A stretch of DNA of 64,000 nucleotides from Nocardia transvalensis. Its GTDB lineage: Bacteria > Actinomycetota > Actinomycetes > Mycobacteriales > Mycobacteriaceae. The notes under the pieces are model-generated. The model was not told where the DNA came from. It worked only from the letters and a program-made list of their open reading frames with translations, and did no database searches. The DNA is taken from the NCBI RefSeq assembly GCF_015477765.1, contig NZ_JADLQQ010000003.1, positions 682,001-746,000 on the forward strand, written 5' to 3'. The number at the start of each line of letters is the position of its first letter. Position 1 is the first letter of the stretch. Both the position numbers and the translations under genes were made by a program. This document shows positions 27,442 through 37,252 of the stretch, piece after piece.

Positions 27442-28772
27442 CGGTACTCCCGCAGTCGCGGCCACAGGCCCGCCAAGACGAACACGGCGGCCAGCACGGA
27501 CAGGATCAGCGCACCCGGAGCCAGGACATCCAGGCTGCGGGCGGCGTCGGATACATTGTCCCGCAAGGTTTTCCGGGTCTCGGTGAGACCCTCGCCGAGA
27601 GCGCTGTCGAGGGCGACCACCGACGCGGTGGCCTCGGTGGAGCCCGGGCCGATCGCGACCGCGCCCGCTCCGGGGAAGTCGCCGCGGGCGAGGGCGTCGT
27701 TCATGCGCTGATGCGCCTCGCGCCACTGGTCCAGCGCCGCCTTGGCGGAGGCGACGTCGCCGGATCCCGGTGCATGCTTCGGGTAGCGGGTGAGTAGGGA
27801 GGTCACCTTCGCGGTCGCGTTGTCGTAGGTGTGGTCGTAGTCGCCGCTGGCGTCGCGGCGGACCAGTTTCAGGGTCTCGGCGGCCCGTGCCTGCTGGACC
27901 AGGATGCGGCTCTCGGTCAGATCCGAGGTCGGCACGGTGCCGTCGTCGCGGCCGTGGGTGGTCGACACCGCCGAGATAGCCCCGGCCGTCACCGTCCACG
28001 CCAGCAGGATCACCAGGGTGCCCGAGGCCAGCAGCAGGCCGGGGTTCAGCACCCGATGCCAGCGCCGGGCCAGATACAGCTGGGCGGCGATCAGGGCCGC
28101 CAGCGCCAGGACGGGCAGGATGATCGCCGACCACGGCGGCCGCACGTGGTGGCGCTGGGTGGCCTCGATCGCCGCCGACCGATGCTCCTGCAGCTCCCGC
28201 GCCATGGGCAGCACCTTGGTCTGCATCAGATTGGACGCTTCGCTGAGGTAGGCGGCGCCCACGGGGTGGCCGTCGCGGTTGTTGGCGCGGGCGGTTTCGA
28301 TCAGGCCGGTGTAGACGGGGAGCTGGGTGGCGATGCCGGTGCGGAGCTGGCCGTCCGGGTCGGCGCCGCCGGTGCTGCTGGACTGGGTCACCAGTTCGGC
28401 CGACGCCTCGCCGATCGCCTGGTCGTAACGGTCACGCACCGGTTTGGGCTCCAGGCCCCCGGAGATGAAGGCGGTGCCGGCGGCGGCGTCGGCCACCGAC
28501 AGCGAGGTGTAGAGGTGCTGGGCGGAATTCGCATCCGGTTCGGCCTGGTCCAGCAGGTAGTCCAGGGCGTGCTGGCGGCTGCTCACCACCGAGGCGGTCA
28601 CCACGCCCGCGACCAGGCATGAGCCCAGCAGCAGCAATCCGATGGCAATCAATTTGGCGGGGGAGGACCGGAGGAAGGCGCGCAGGTCGGTGGCGTCGAG
28701 CTGCCGGCGCATGGCGGCGGCAGCGGCCCGCGGCGACAGCTCGTCGAGCCGGGGTTGCCCCGTCCGAGCCAT
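27438..28772 (-). CDS. glnX: GlnX transmembrane signalling protein of the GlnH-PknG system
   Basis: A 444-residue membrane protein with an ATG after GGAGGTGGAT. Membrane segments are at about 43-66 (LIAIGLLLLGSCLVAGVVTA), about 217-240 (IILPVLALAALIAAQLYLA), about 250-272 (LLASGTLVILLAWTVTAGAI) and near the C-terminus (ILSVLAAVFVLAGL). Helical extracytoplasmic domains lie between segments 1-2 and 3-4, like sensor/chemoreceptor modules. It corresponds to M. tuberculosis Rv0412c, proposed to relay GlnH occupancy to cytoplasmic PknG. First gene of the glnX-glnH-pknG operon and divergent from mutT3. Confidence 0.9.
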
Positions 28773-28926
28773 ATCCACCTCCATCCGTTCACCGGCCGAT
28801 GCCGTGTGGACTGAGCTTATTGTGGTCGTATCGGCGCCGCTTCGGGTGTCGCCCGGGCAAGCTGACCCGGTCGGATCGGGTTCGGGCGGTGTGAACAGCG
28901 CTGGCGTGGATGGGACGAGGGCGAGC

Positions 28927-29589
28927 ATGCGTGGTGACGGAGACGGCTTTGTGGTGAACCCCGACGGGACGCGGAACTGGGGTCGGTTCGGGGCAGCCGG
29001 ACTGTTGCTGCGGGCGCCGCGAGCCGGCGGCGGGGCCATGGTGCTGTTGCAGCATCGGGCGCCGTGGAGCCATCAGGGCGGCACCTGGGCGCTGCCCGGT
29101 GGTGCCCGCGACAGCCACGAGACCAGCGTGCACGCGGCCGTGCGGGAGGCGCAGGAGGAAACCGGGATCGAGCCCGCCGCGGTCCGGGTGCGCGGTTGCC
29201 GGGTGACCGCGACCATGCCCAGCGGCTGGACCTACACCACCGTCGTCGCCGATGCCGCCGAACCCCTGCCGACCACGGCCAACAAGGAGAGCGCGGAACT
29301 GGCCTGGGTGCCCGAGGAAGAGGTGGAACAGCGGCCGCTGCATCCGGGTTTCGCGGCATCCTGGCCGTTGCTGCGGGCCGAGTCGGCCCGGATCAGCCTG
29401 GACGGGGTGGCCGATGCGGCGGCGGTGGCCGCGGTGCTGCCGCGCACGGTGGATCTGGCCGAGCGCGGATTCGTGTGGCTGCATGCCAACGGGCAGGCGG
29501 GGCGCACCGCACGGATCACCGAGGGCCGGAAAGCGGTGGATTTGGCCGGAAATGTGTTGGTGCTCACTCTGGAGCAGGTGTTGTCTTGA
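28927..29589 (+). CDS. mutT3: NUDIX hydrolase MutT3
   Basis: A 220-residue NUDIX pyrophosphohydrolase, orthologous by position and sequence to M. tuberculosis MutT3 (Rv0413), which acts on oxidised guanine nucleotides. The Nudix box spans about residues 59-81: GGARDSHE, then REAQEETGI, with the REAQEE metal-binding glutamates intact. It is preceded by QHRAPWSHQGGTWALPGG. ATG chosen after GAGGGCGAG; an upstream GTG at 28891 would add 12 residues. Divergent from glnX; three bases separate its stop from the molybdopterin oxidoreductase start. Confidence 0.92.
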   Translation: MRGDGDGFVVNPDGTRNWGRFGAAGLLLRAPRAGGGAMVLLQHRAPWSHQGGTWALPGGARDSHETSVHAAVREAQEETGIEPAAVRVRGCRVTATMPSGWTYTTVVADAAEPLPTTANKESAELAWVPEEEVEQRPLHPGFAASWPLLRAESARISLDGVADAAAVAAVLPRTVDLAERGFVWLHANGQAGRTARITEGRKAVDLAGNVLVLTLEQVLS

Positions 29590-29592
29590 GGC

Positions 29593-31788
29593 ATGACCGC
29601 ACGCGAGGTGCCGACATATTGCCGGATCTGTGAACCACTCTGCGGATTGATCGCCACGGTCGAGGACGGCCGGGTGGTGCAGTTGCGGCCCGACCGCGAG
29701 CATCCGCTGTCGCGGGGTTTCGCCTGCCCGAAGGGGATCGCGTTCACCGAGATCCAGAACGATCCGGATCGGGTGCTGTATCCGTTGCGGCGCACCGCGG
29801 GCGGTGAATTCGAGCGGGTGTCGTGGGAGACGGCGCTCGACGAGATCGGGGCGCGGCTGCGGGCCATCGTGGGTGCCCACGGCCGGGAAAGTCTGGGATG
29901 GTATTTCGGTAACCCGTCGTCGTTCTCGTATTCGCATGCGTTGTGGCTGATCGGATTTCAGCTTGCCGCCGGGATACGGCACATGTATTCGGCGGGGTCG
30001 CAGGATGTGAACAATCGGTTCGTGGCCAGTCATCTGCTGTACGGGTCGCTGACCAGTGTGCCCGTGCCGGATCTGGACCGGACCGAGTTCCTGTTGATGG
30101 TAGGTGCGAATCCGGTTGTCTCGCACGGGAGTGTGGTGAGTGCGCCGCGCATTCGGGACAAGCTCACCGGTATCACCAAGCGGGGCGGGCGCGTGGTGGT
30201 CGTGGATCCGCGGCGTTCGGAGACCGCGCGGTTGTTCGAGCACGTGGGGGTGCGGGCCGACACCGATGCGTGGCTGCTGGCCTCGATGGTGCAGGTGATC
30301 TTCGCCGAAGGACTCGAGGATGCGGCGGCGCTGCGCGAGCAGGCGAGCGGAGTGGCCGAATTGCGTCATGCGGTGGCCCGATTCACGCCCGAAGCCACTG
30401 CCGCGGTGACCGGTGTGGACCCGCAGACCGTGCGCGCGCTGGCCCGCGATCTGGCGCGGGCGCCCCGGGCGGCCGTGTACGGGCGGACCGGTTCGTGTCT
30501 GGGTCGCCATGCCACGCTGGTGGCCTTCCTCATCGATGTGCTCGCCGCCGTGACCGGCAATCTCGACCGGCCGGGCGGTTCGGTGTTCGGTAAGGAGCTG
30601 GTGGCGGTGTCGCAGCTCAATGCGCGGCTCGGGCTGGTCGGCTACGACAAGCGGCGTTCGCGCATCGGCGGCTTTCCGGATGTGCTGGGGACGTTTCCGG
30701 CGGCGATCATGGCCAAGGAGATCACCACGCCCGGGCCGGGTCGGCTGCGCGCGCTGTTCACCTCGGCCGGTAATCCGGTGCTGTCGGTGCCCAACGGTGA
30801 CGAACTCGCCTCGGCGCTACGGGAACTCGATCTGTTCGTCTCGATCGACCTGTATGTCAACGACTCCAACCGGATGGCCGACTACATCCTTCCGGCCACC
30901 ACATTCCTCGAACGAGACGATGCCCCGCTGCCCTTCACCGCGCTCGCGCCGACGCCGTACACGCAGTACACCGAGCGGGTGGTGGAGCCGTACGGCGAGG
31001 CCCGGGAGGAATGGGAGATCATCGATGAGATCGCTCGGCGAATCGGGGTGCAGCCGTTCACCTTCGGGCCTGCGCGGCCGGTCGGGAAGCTATTGAGCGC
31101 GGTACGACAGCGAATTCCGGGTGGCGCTGCGCTGCGGGTACCGCCGCGGCTGCTGCTCGATATGGCATTGCGTACCGGCCCCTACGGTGATCTGTTCGGT
31201 CTGCGGCGGGGCGGGGTGAGCCTGCGGATGCTGCGTCGGCATCCGCACGGTGTGGTGTTGGCCGAGCACATCACCACCGGTGTGCTGCGACATGTGGTGC
31301 GGCACAAGGGGCACCGCGTCCAACTGGCGCCGCCGGAAATCATCGCCGAGCTGAACCACCTGACCCAGCCGGCCACCGACCCCGCCTTCCCCCTGCGAGT
31401 CATCAGCATGCGCGAGTTGAAATCCCACAACTCCTGGATGCACAACGCCGAGGCCCTGATCGCCCGCCGCCAACACGCCGCCCGCATCCACCCCAAGGAC
31501 GCCGCCGTGGCCGGTATCACCGACGGCGAACGCTGCCGGGTGACCTCCCCCCACGGCTCGATCGAGCTGACCGCCCACCTCACCGAGGACATGACCGAGG
31601 GCACCGTCGCCATCCCCCACGGCTGGGGCCACACCGGCGGCTGGCGCCGGGCCACCGCCGCAGGCGGCGCCAACGTCAACCTCCTCATGTCCACAGCCAT
31701 CACCGACGTAGAACCCCTAGCAGGCATGGCCCACCTCAACGGCGTCCCCGCCCGCCTGGACCCGGCGAAAACCACGCCGAGTCAATAG
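29593..31788 (+). CDS. molybdopterin-dependent oxidoreductase with N-terminal [4Fe-4S] site (formate dehydrogenase/nitrate reductase superfamily)
   Basis: A 731-residue protein of the DMSO reductase superfamily. The [4Fe-4S] ligands are YCRICEPLCG (C10, C13, C17) plus FACPKG. Then come the molybdopterin segments GWYFGNPSSFSYSHALWLIG, MVGANPVVSHGS, VVVVDPRRSET and ADYILPATTFLERDD, and a C-terminal Molydop_binding domain (HPKDAAVAGITDGERCRVTS). No selenocysteine or clear Cys Mo-ligand is seen; AGSQDVNN suggests Ser or none, so it is not a canonical formate dehydrogenase. Substrate unknown. No partner Fe-S or maturation genes are adjacent. It follows mutT3 by three bases, so they are probably co-transcribed. 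The 3' end lies in a 25-bp tandem repeat. Confidence 0.88.
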   Translation: MTAREVPTYCRICEPLCGLIATVEDGRVVQLRPDREHPLSRGFACPKGIAFTEIQNDPDRVLYPLRRTAGGEFERVSWETALDEIGARLRAIVGAHGRESLGWYFGNPSSFSYSHALWLIGFQLAAGIRHMYSAGSQDVNNRFVASHLLYGSLTSVPVPDLDRTEFLLMVGANPVVSHGSVVSAPRIRDKLTGITKRGGRVVVVDPRRSETARLFEHVGVRADTDAWLLASMVQVIFAEGLEDAAALREQASGVAELRHAVARFTPEATAAVTGVDPQTVRALARDLARAPRAAVYGRTGSCLGRHATLVAFLIDVLAAVTGNLDRPGGSVFGKELVAVSQLNARLGLVGYDKRRSRIGGFPDVLGTFPAAIMAKEITTPGPGRLRALFTSAGNPVLSVPNGDELASALRELDLFVSIDLYVNDSNRMADYILPATTFLERDDAPLPFTALAPTPYTQYTERVVEPYGEAREEWEIIDEIARRIGVQPFTFGPARPVGKLLSAVRQRIPGGAALRVPPRLLLDMALRTGPYGDLFGLRRGGVSLRMLRRHPHGVVLAEHITTGVLRHVVRHKGHRVQLAPPEIIAELNHLTQPATDPAFPLRVISMRELKSHNSWMHNAEALIARRQHAARIHPKDAAVAGITDGERCRVTSPHGSIELTAHLTEDMTEGTVAIPHGWGHTGGWRRATAAGGANVNLLMSTAITDVEPLAGMAHLNGVPARLDPAKTTPSQ

Positions 31789-31845
31789 GAAACGAACCAC
31801 GCCGAGTCAATAGGAAACGAACCACGCCGGGTCAATAGGAAACGA
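31771..31845. repeat. 25-bp tandem repeat at the oxidoreductase gene end, followed by a second degenerate repeat
   Basis: Units at 31771, 31796 and 31821 (the first two identical, the third one base different) plus a decayed fourth to about 31867. The first unit contains the last five codons and stop of the oxidoreductase gene, so the non-coding units are copies of its 3' end. From about 31890 to 31962 a separate degenerate ~24-bp repeat (CGGCGGTGAGCC type, about three copies) follows. Confidence 0.9.
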
Positions 31846-31962
31846 AGCCGGGCCATAGGAAAGAAGCACGCCGGAAACGAGTTTCCTCTTACCTCGGCGG
31901 CGAGTCTTCGCGTTACCCCGGCGGTGAGCCCTCTCATTACCCGGCGGTGAGCCTTCTCATTA

Positions 31963-31998
31963 CCCCGCCCCGACGCCCCCTAGGGCGTCGGGGCGGGG
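31963..31998. terminator. bidirectional GC-rich terminator hairpin
   Basis: Perfect 16-bp stem CCCCGCCCCGACGCCC (31963-31978) with GGGCGTCGGGGCGGGG (31983-31998) and a 4-base loop. It lies between the convergent oxidoreductase and thiE genes, 22 bases from the thiE stop. No T-run follows, as is usual in actinobacteria. Confidence 0.85.
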
Positions 31999-32020
31999 TC
32001 CTGGTGAGATTTCAGCAACC

Positions 32021-32725
32021 TCAGCGCGCGGCGTTCTCCAGCAGTCGTTGCTTCAGCGCACGGGCGGCGGCCTCGGGGTCGCGGGCCTCGGTGATTGCGC
32101 GGACCACCACGACTCTGCTGGCGCCCGCGGTCAACACCTCGTCGAGACGCTCGTGGTCGATGCCGCCGATGGCGAACCACGGGCGGGTGGGGTGGGAGTC
32201 GGCGGTGGAGCGGACCAGGTCGAGGCCTGCGGGGGTGCGGCCGGGTTTGGTGGGGGTGGTCCAGACCGGGCCGGTGCAGAAGTAGTCGATGTGTTCGTCG
32301 ATGGCGGCCAGGCCCGCCTGGTTGCGGTTGTGGGTGGAGCGGCCGATCACCACATCGGGGCCGACGATCTTGCGGGCATACCAGGGCGGCAGATCGCCCT
32401 GGCCGAGATGCAGGACATCGGCCCCGGCGGCCAAGGCGATATCGGCGCGGTCGTTCACCGCGAACAATGCACCGTGTCGGCGCGCGGCCGCCTTCAGTTC
32501 GGCGAGGGCGCCCAGTTCCGCGCGGGCCTCCAGCGGTCCGAACTCGGCCTCACCGGGTGAACCCTTGTCGCGCAGCTGGATGATGTCGACCCCGCCGGCC
32601 AGCGCCGCCTCGGCGAACTGGGCCAGGTCGCCCTTGTCACGGCGGGCGTCTGTGCACAGGTACAGCCGCGCGGTGGCGAGGCGGTCCCGGGGTGCGACGG
32701 GTCGGTTCGGAAGGGACGGTTGCAC
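32021..32725 (-). CDS. thiE: thiamine phosphate synthase ThiE
   Basis: Joins HMP pyrophosphate and the thiazole phosphate to thiamine phosphate. 234 residues with a GTG start. TIM-barrel landmarks: [15 protein letters not shown] (pyrophosphate/HMP site), [63 protein letters not shown] and [14 protein letters not shown]. All expected active-site segments are present. Divergent from thiO with a 119-base gap that holds no recognisable TPP aptamer. Confidence 0.96.
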   Translation of the reverse strand: MQPSLPNRPVAPRDRLATARLYLCTDARRDKGDLAQFAEAALAGGVDIIQLRDKGSPGEAEFGPLEARAELGALAELKAAARRHGALFAVNDRADIALAAGADVLHLGQGDLPPWYARKIVGPDVVIGRSTHNRNQAGLAAIDEHIDYFCTGPVWTTPTKPGRTPAGLDLVRSTADSHPTRPWFAIGGIDHERLDEVLTAGASRVVVVRAITEARDPEAAARALKQRLLENAAR

Positions 32726-32844
32726 GCCCTCGACCGTAACCGCGCTAACGTGGGTAGGCGAAACGAGTAAGCATCCCTGACGCGAAGGCGGCCGCGCGGG
32801 GAGGCCGTGCCCGGATATATCGGGACCGAGCGAGGTGGAAGGTA

Positions 32845-33936
32845 ATGCGGACTCTGGCCGTCGTGGGTGGGGGCGTGATCGGACTGGCGGTGGCGTGGCG
32901 CGCCGCCGAATCGGGGTGGGCGGTCACGGTATTCGATCCCGCCGTCGCCACCGGCGCATCCTGGGTCGCGGGCGGCATGCTCGCACCGCTGTCGGAGGGC
33001 TGGCCCGGTGAGGAGGCCGCCCTCGAGTTCGGGGCTGCGTCGCTGGGCCGCTGGCCGGAATTCGGCGCCCGACTCGAGGAGGCGACCGGGACCTCGGTCT
33101 TCGTCGCCGCGCAGACCCTGACCGTCGCCTTGGACGCGGCCGACGCCGCCGACCTGCGCACGATCGCCGAATTCGTCGGCAGCCGAGGTCACGAGATGCA
33201 ACTGCTCGACCGCGCCGGGGTGCGGGAGAAGGAACCCGCTCTCGCGCGCACCGTGCGGGCCGGTCTGCTCGCGCCCACGGAACCGGCTGTGGACAACAGG
33301 CTGTTGCTCGAGGCCCTGCGCCGCTGCTGTGAACAGGCCGGTGTCCACATCCAGGCGACCTCCGTCGAGGCCGTGGACGACCTCGACCACGACCAGATCG
33401 TGCTCGCCGCCGGGGCCGCCTCTGCGCGCCTGTGGCCGAGCCTGCCGGTCCGCCCGGTGAAGGGTGAGATCCTGCGTCTGCGCCATCGGCCCGGCGCACC
33501 CCCGCCACCGCGGCGCGTGGTCCGTGCGCGGGTGCACGGCCACCCGATCTATATGGTGCCGCGCGCCGACGGCATCGTCCTCGGCGCCACCCAGTACGAG
33601 GCCGGTTTCGACACCGCCGTGACCGTCGCCGGCGTGCGCGACCTGATCGCCGACGCCGAGGAGGTCCTGCCCGCCCTCGGCGAATACGAACTGGCCGAGG
33701 CGAGTGCGGGCTCGCGCCCCGGCACTCCCGACAACCTGCCGCTGATCGGCCGCCTCACCGACCGCGTCATCGCCGCCACCGGCCACGGTCGCAACGGCAT
33801 GCTGGGCGTGCCGATCACCGCCGACGCCGTGGCGGCCGTGCTCGACGGCGATGTGCTGCCCGAGGCGAAAGCCGCGCAGCCGCAACGTTTCGCGCGGTCG
33901 GCGGCGGTCTCCGGGATCAACGAGGGCTCTCGGTGA
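32845..33936 (+). CDS. thiO: glycine oxidase ThiO
   Basis: FAD enzyme oxidising glycine to iminoacetate (dehydroglycine), the imine donor for thiazole assembly by ThiG with ThiS thiocarboxylate. 363 residues with an ATG after GAGGTGGAAGG. FAD motif [19 protein letters not shown] (residues 6-24), [19 protein letters not shown], and the C-terminal [20 protein letters not shown] and [19 protein letters not shown] DAO segments. First gene of thiO-thiS-thiG. Confidence 0.95.
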   Translation: MRTLAVVGGGVIGLAVAWRAAESGWAVTVFDPAVATGASWVAGGMLAPLSEGWPGEEAALEFGAASLGRWPEFGARLEEATGTSVFVAAQTLTVALDAADAADLRTIAEFVGSRGHEMQLLDRAGVREKEPALARTVRAGLLAPTEPAVDNRLLLEALRRCCEQAGVHIQATSVEAVDDLDHDQIVLAAGAASARLWPSLPVRPVKGEILRLRHRPGAPPPPRRVVRARVHGHPIYMVPRADGIVLGATQYEAGFDTAVTVAGVRDLIADAEEVLPALGEYELAEASAGSRPGTPDNLPLIGRLTDRVIAATGHGRNGMLGVPITADAVAAVLDGDVLPEAKAAQPQRFARSAAVSGINEGSR

Positions 33937-34048
33937 CACCCACTGCCAGGCGGCTCGACCGCCGTGACGGTGCCCGAGGCCACCACAGCTCACACAGTGC
34001 TGTGCACCGCGAAATCGCCGGTGCGGCACCATTATCAGGAGGTATGCG

Positions 34049-35018
<970 letters not shown>

Positions 35019-35031
35019 CCGGACAGCTCAC

Positions 35032-35067
35032 GGCCCCGATCCTCCGATCAGGGGATCCCTCGGGGCC
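35032..35067 (+). terminator. hairpin after thiG
   Basis: GGCCCCGA (35032-35039) pairs with TCGGGGCC (35060-35067), with further partial pairing (GATCC/GGATC) inside. It lies 14 bases after the thiG stop and is probably a terminator. Confidence 0.65.
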
Positions 35068-35158
35068 TCGCTCAGGGTCCGGCTCATCCTGAAGGATGAT
35101 CGCGGACGCGACCTCTGAGCGATAGTGCTGTGGACGTTTCTCCGCAAGACTGGGTGCC

Positions 35159-36088
35159 ATGATCGAAGTGAGAGGCCTGACCAAGCGGTTCGGTGCGACC
35201 GTCGCGGTCGACGACCTGTCGTTCACGGTCAAGCCCGGTCAGGTGACCGGGTTCCTCGGGCCCAACGGTGCCGGTAAGTCGACCACCATGCGCATGATCC
35301 TCGGTCTCGATCAGCCCACCGCCGGTGAGGCCATGATCGGCGGGGTGCCGTATCAGCAGCTCGACCATCCGCTGCGGCTGGTCGGCGCGCTACTGGACGC
35401 CAAGTGGGTGCATCCGAACCGGTCGGCCCGCGCGCACCTGCGCTGGCTGGCGGCCGCCAACGATCTGCCCGCGGCGCGGGTCGACGAGGTGCTGCGGTTG
35501 GTCGGCCTCAGCGAGGTCGCCGACAAGAAGGCCGGCGGCTTCTCCCTCGGCATGTCGCAGCGGCTGGGCCTGGCCGGGGCGCTGCTCGGCGACCCGCCGG
35601 TGCTGCTGTTCGATGAGCCGGTCAACGGCCTGGACCCGGAGGGCATCCTGTGGATCCGCCGGTTCATGCAGCGACTGGCCGCCGAGGGCCGCACGGTGCT
35701 GGTCTCCAGCCATCTGCTGTCGGAGATGGCCCAGACCGCGGATCATCTGATCGTCATCGGCCGCGGCAAGCTGATCGCCGACACCAGCACCAAGGACTTC
35801 ATCGAACGCGCCTCGGAAGCGACGGTGCGCGTGCGCAGCCCGCAGCTGGATCAGTTGCGCAGCCTGCTCACCTCCAACGGTATGACCGTCCGCGAGGACG
35901 AGGGCGCCCTGCTGGTAGTGGGCGAAACCAGCGACGCCGTCGGCAAATTGGCCGGCGCCAACAGCATCACGCTGTACGAGCTTGCGCCGCAGCGGGCCTC
36001 GCTCGAGGAGGCGTTCATGCGGATGACCGGTGGTGCGGTGGAGTACCACGGCGAAGGTATCGAACAGGTGATGGGAGGTGCGCTCTGA
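35159..36088 (+). CDS. ABC-2 type exporter, ATP-binding subunit
   Basis: A 309-residue ATPase. Walker A FLGPNGAGKST (about 33-42), signature FSLGMSQRLGLAGALL, Walker B LLFDEPVNGLDPEG, H-loop VLVSSHLLSEM. A ~90-residue C-terminal extension after the ATPase core is typical of drug/bacteriocin-type exporters (CcmA/DrrA-like). The signature GMSQR variant (instead of GGQ) is normal in this subgroup. Its stop overlaps the permease ATG (TGATG). The substrate cannot be told. Confidence 0.93.
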   Translation: MIEVRGLTKRFGATVAVDDLSFTVKPGQVTGFLGPNGAGKSTTMRMILGLDQPTAGEAMIGGVPYQQLDHPLRLVGALLDAKWVHPNRSARAHLRWLAAANDLPAARVDEVLRLVGLSEVADKKAGGFSLGMSQRLGLAGALLGDPPVLLFDEPVNGLDPEGILWIRRFMQRLAAEGRTVLVSSHLLSEMAQTADHLIVIGRGKLIADTSTKDFIERASEATVRVRSPQLDQLRSLLTSNGMTVREDEGALLVVGETSDAVGKLAGANSITLYELAPQRASLEEAFMRMTGGAVEYHGEGIEQVMGGAL

Positions 36089-36906
36089 TGGGCGTGTTGG
36101 CTGCGGAACGGATCAAGCTGACCTCGACCAAGTCTCCCCTGTGGTGCACCGCCCTGACCGTGGTGTTCGCCCTGGGTATCGCGGCGCTGTTCAGCCTGCT
36201 GATCAATGTCAGCGTCCGCGAGTACAACAAGGAGATCGCCGCCGGGCACCAGACGATGACCGAGGCGCCCTACCCGGACAACGCGATCGCCGCGCTGGGC
36301 ATCACCGGTGCGTCCCAGGGCATTCCGGGCTTCGGCTACATCATGATCATGATCCTGGCCGCGCTGGCGATCACCAGCGAATACCGGTTCGGGACCATCA
36401 AGGCCACCTTCATGGCGGTGCCCAATCGCACCTCCGTGCTGCTGGCCAAGGCGGGGCTGATCGCCGTCGCGGCGGCCGCACTGTCGGCGGTGCTCACCTT
36501 CGTGAGTTTCTTCATCTTCAAGGCGATCGTGTCCGCCGACGGAGGGCGCAACCTGAGCCTGACCCATGGTGATCCGCGGGTCTTCTACTCGGTGCCGATC
36601 TTCATCGCCCTGGTGGTGTTCCTGGCCGTCGGTATCGGCGCACTGATCCGGCAATCGGCGGGCGCACTGACGCTGCTGATCGTCTGGCCGGTGCTGATCG
36701 AGCCGATCATCGGAGCGTTCGGCAAGGTCGGCCGCAATATCCAGGTGCTGCTGCCGTTCCAGAACGCCGGCCGCTTCCTCGGTACCGCAGGGGGCGATGG
36801 CCTGCCCTGGCACTGGGGTGCGTGGGGTGGCCTGCTCTACTTCGCGGCCTTCGTCGCGATCGTCTATGGCGCCGCGCTGTTCGTGGTGAACAAGCGCGAC
36901 GCGTAA
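36088..36906 (+). CDS. ABC-2 type exporter, membrane subunit
   Basis: A 272-residue integral membrane protein with about six membrane segments: near 19-44 (LWCTALTVVFALGIAALFSL), 84-101 (YIMIMILAALAITSEYRFG), 119-140, 165-187, 194-215 and 242-262. The conserved EYRFGTIKATFMAVPNRTSV loop is the ABC-2 family signature. It is translationally coupled to the ATPase gene. Transport of an antibiotic, lipid or peptide is possible; no biosynthetic or immunity genes are near. Confidence 0.92.
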   Translation: MGVLAAERIKLTSTKSPLWCTALTVVFALGIAALFSLLINVSVREYNKEIAAGHQTMTEAPYPDNAIAALGITGASQGIPGFGYIMIMILAALAITSEYRFGTIKATFMAVPNRTSVLLAKAGLIAVAAAALSAVLTFVSFFIFKAIVSADGGRNLSLTHGDPRVFYSVPIFIALVVFLAVGIGALIRQSAGALTLLIVWPVLIEPIIGAFGKVGRNIQVLLPFQNAGRFLGTAGGDGLPWHWGAWGGLLYFAAFVAIVYGAALFVVNKRDA

Positions 36907-37252
36907 GACCTGCCCGAGCTCCGGGGCGACCTTCCCTCGCCGCCCCGGGGATGGGAGAGCGGTCCTGTCGGGGGACCGCTGCGCCCGGTCACGTCGGTCA
37001 CTGCCCGTCCGACGTGACGAACACCGGCCCGATGCGAGTCTTCGCATCGGGCCGGTGCTGTGTTGTCGTGCGGGCAGGCGCTCGAGCGTCGACCAGCCTG
37101 TTCGACGGCCAGTTTGGAAACATTCAGTTAATTGCGGGGAACGTCACTTCCACCTAGAAATATGCATAGGTAGCATCGGCCTCAGCAAACAACGCGCTAT
37201 CTGTCGGCGGACCCATCGATGTGTTCGCTCCGTCGAATCGAAGAGGTGGCAC
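36907..37252 (+). terminator. gene-free stretch with a strong terminator (37022-37057) and an AT-rich promoter-like patch
   Basis: Holds three hairpins after the exporter genes: GCGGTCC/GGACCGC (about 36959-36979), CACGTCGG/CCGACGTG (about 36991-37017) and a perfect 16-bp stem CACCGGCCCGATGCGA with TCGCATCGGGCCGGTG (37022-37057). From about 37110 the sequence is AT-rich (aaacattcagttaattgcgg, then ctagaaatatgcatag) and probably carries the cyclase promoter; no exact hexamers are claimed. Confidence 0.75.

Noticed and set aside
29593..31788. Selenocysteine-containing formate dehydrogenase
   Set aside because: No in-frame TGA with a plausible SECIS was seen, and the Mo-ligand position is not Cys or Sec in my reading. 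The enzyme is left as an unassigned superfamily member.
32726..32844. Possible TPP riboswitch between thiE and thiO
   Set aside because: The GCTGAGA and ACCTGA..GGGTAATGCC halves that are obvious before thiC are absent on both strands here. A covariance search would settle it.
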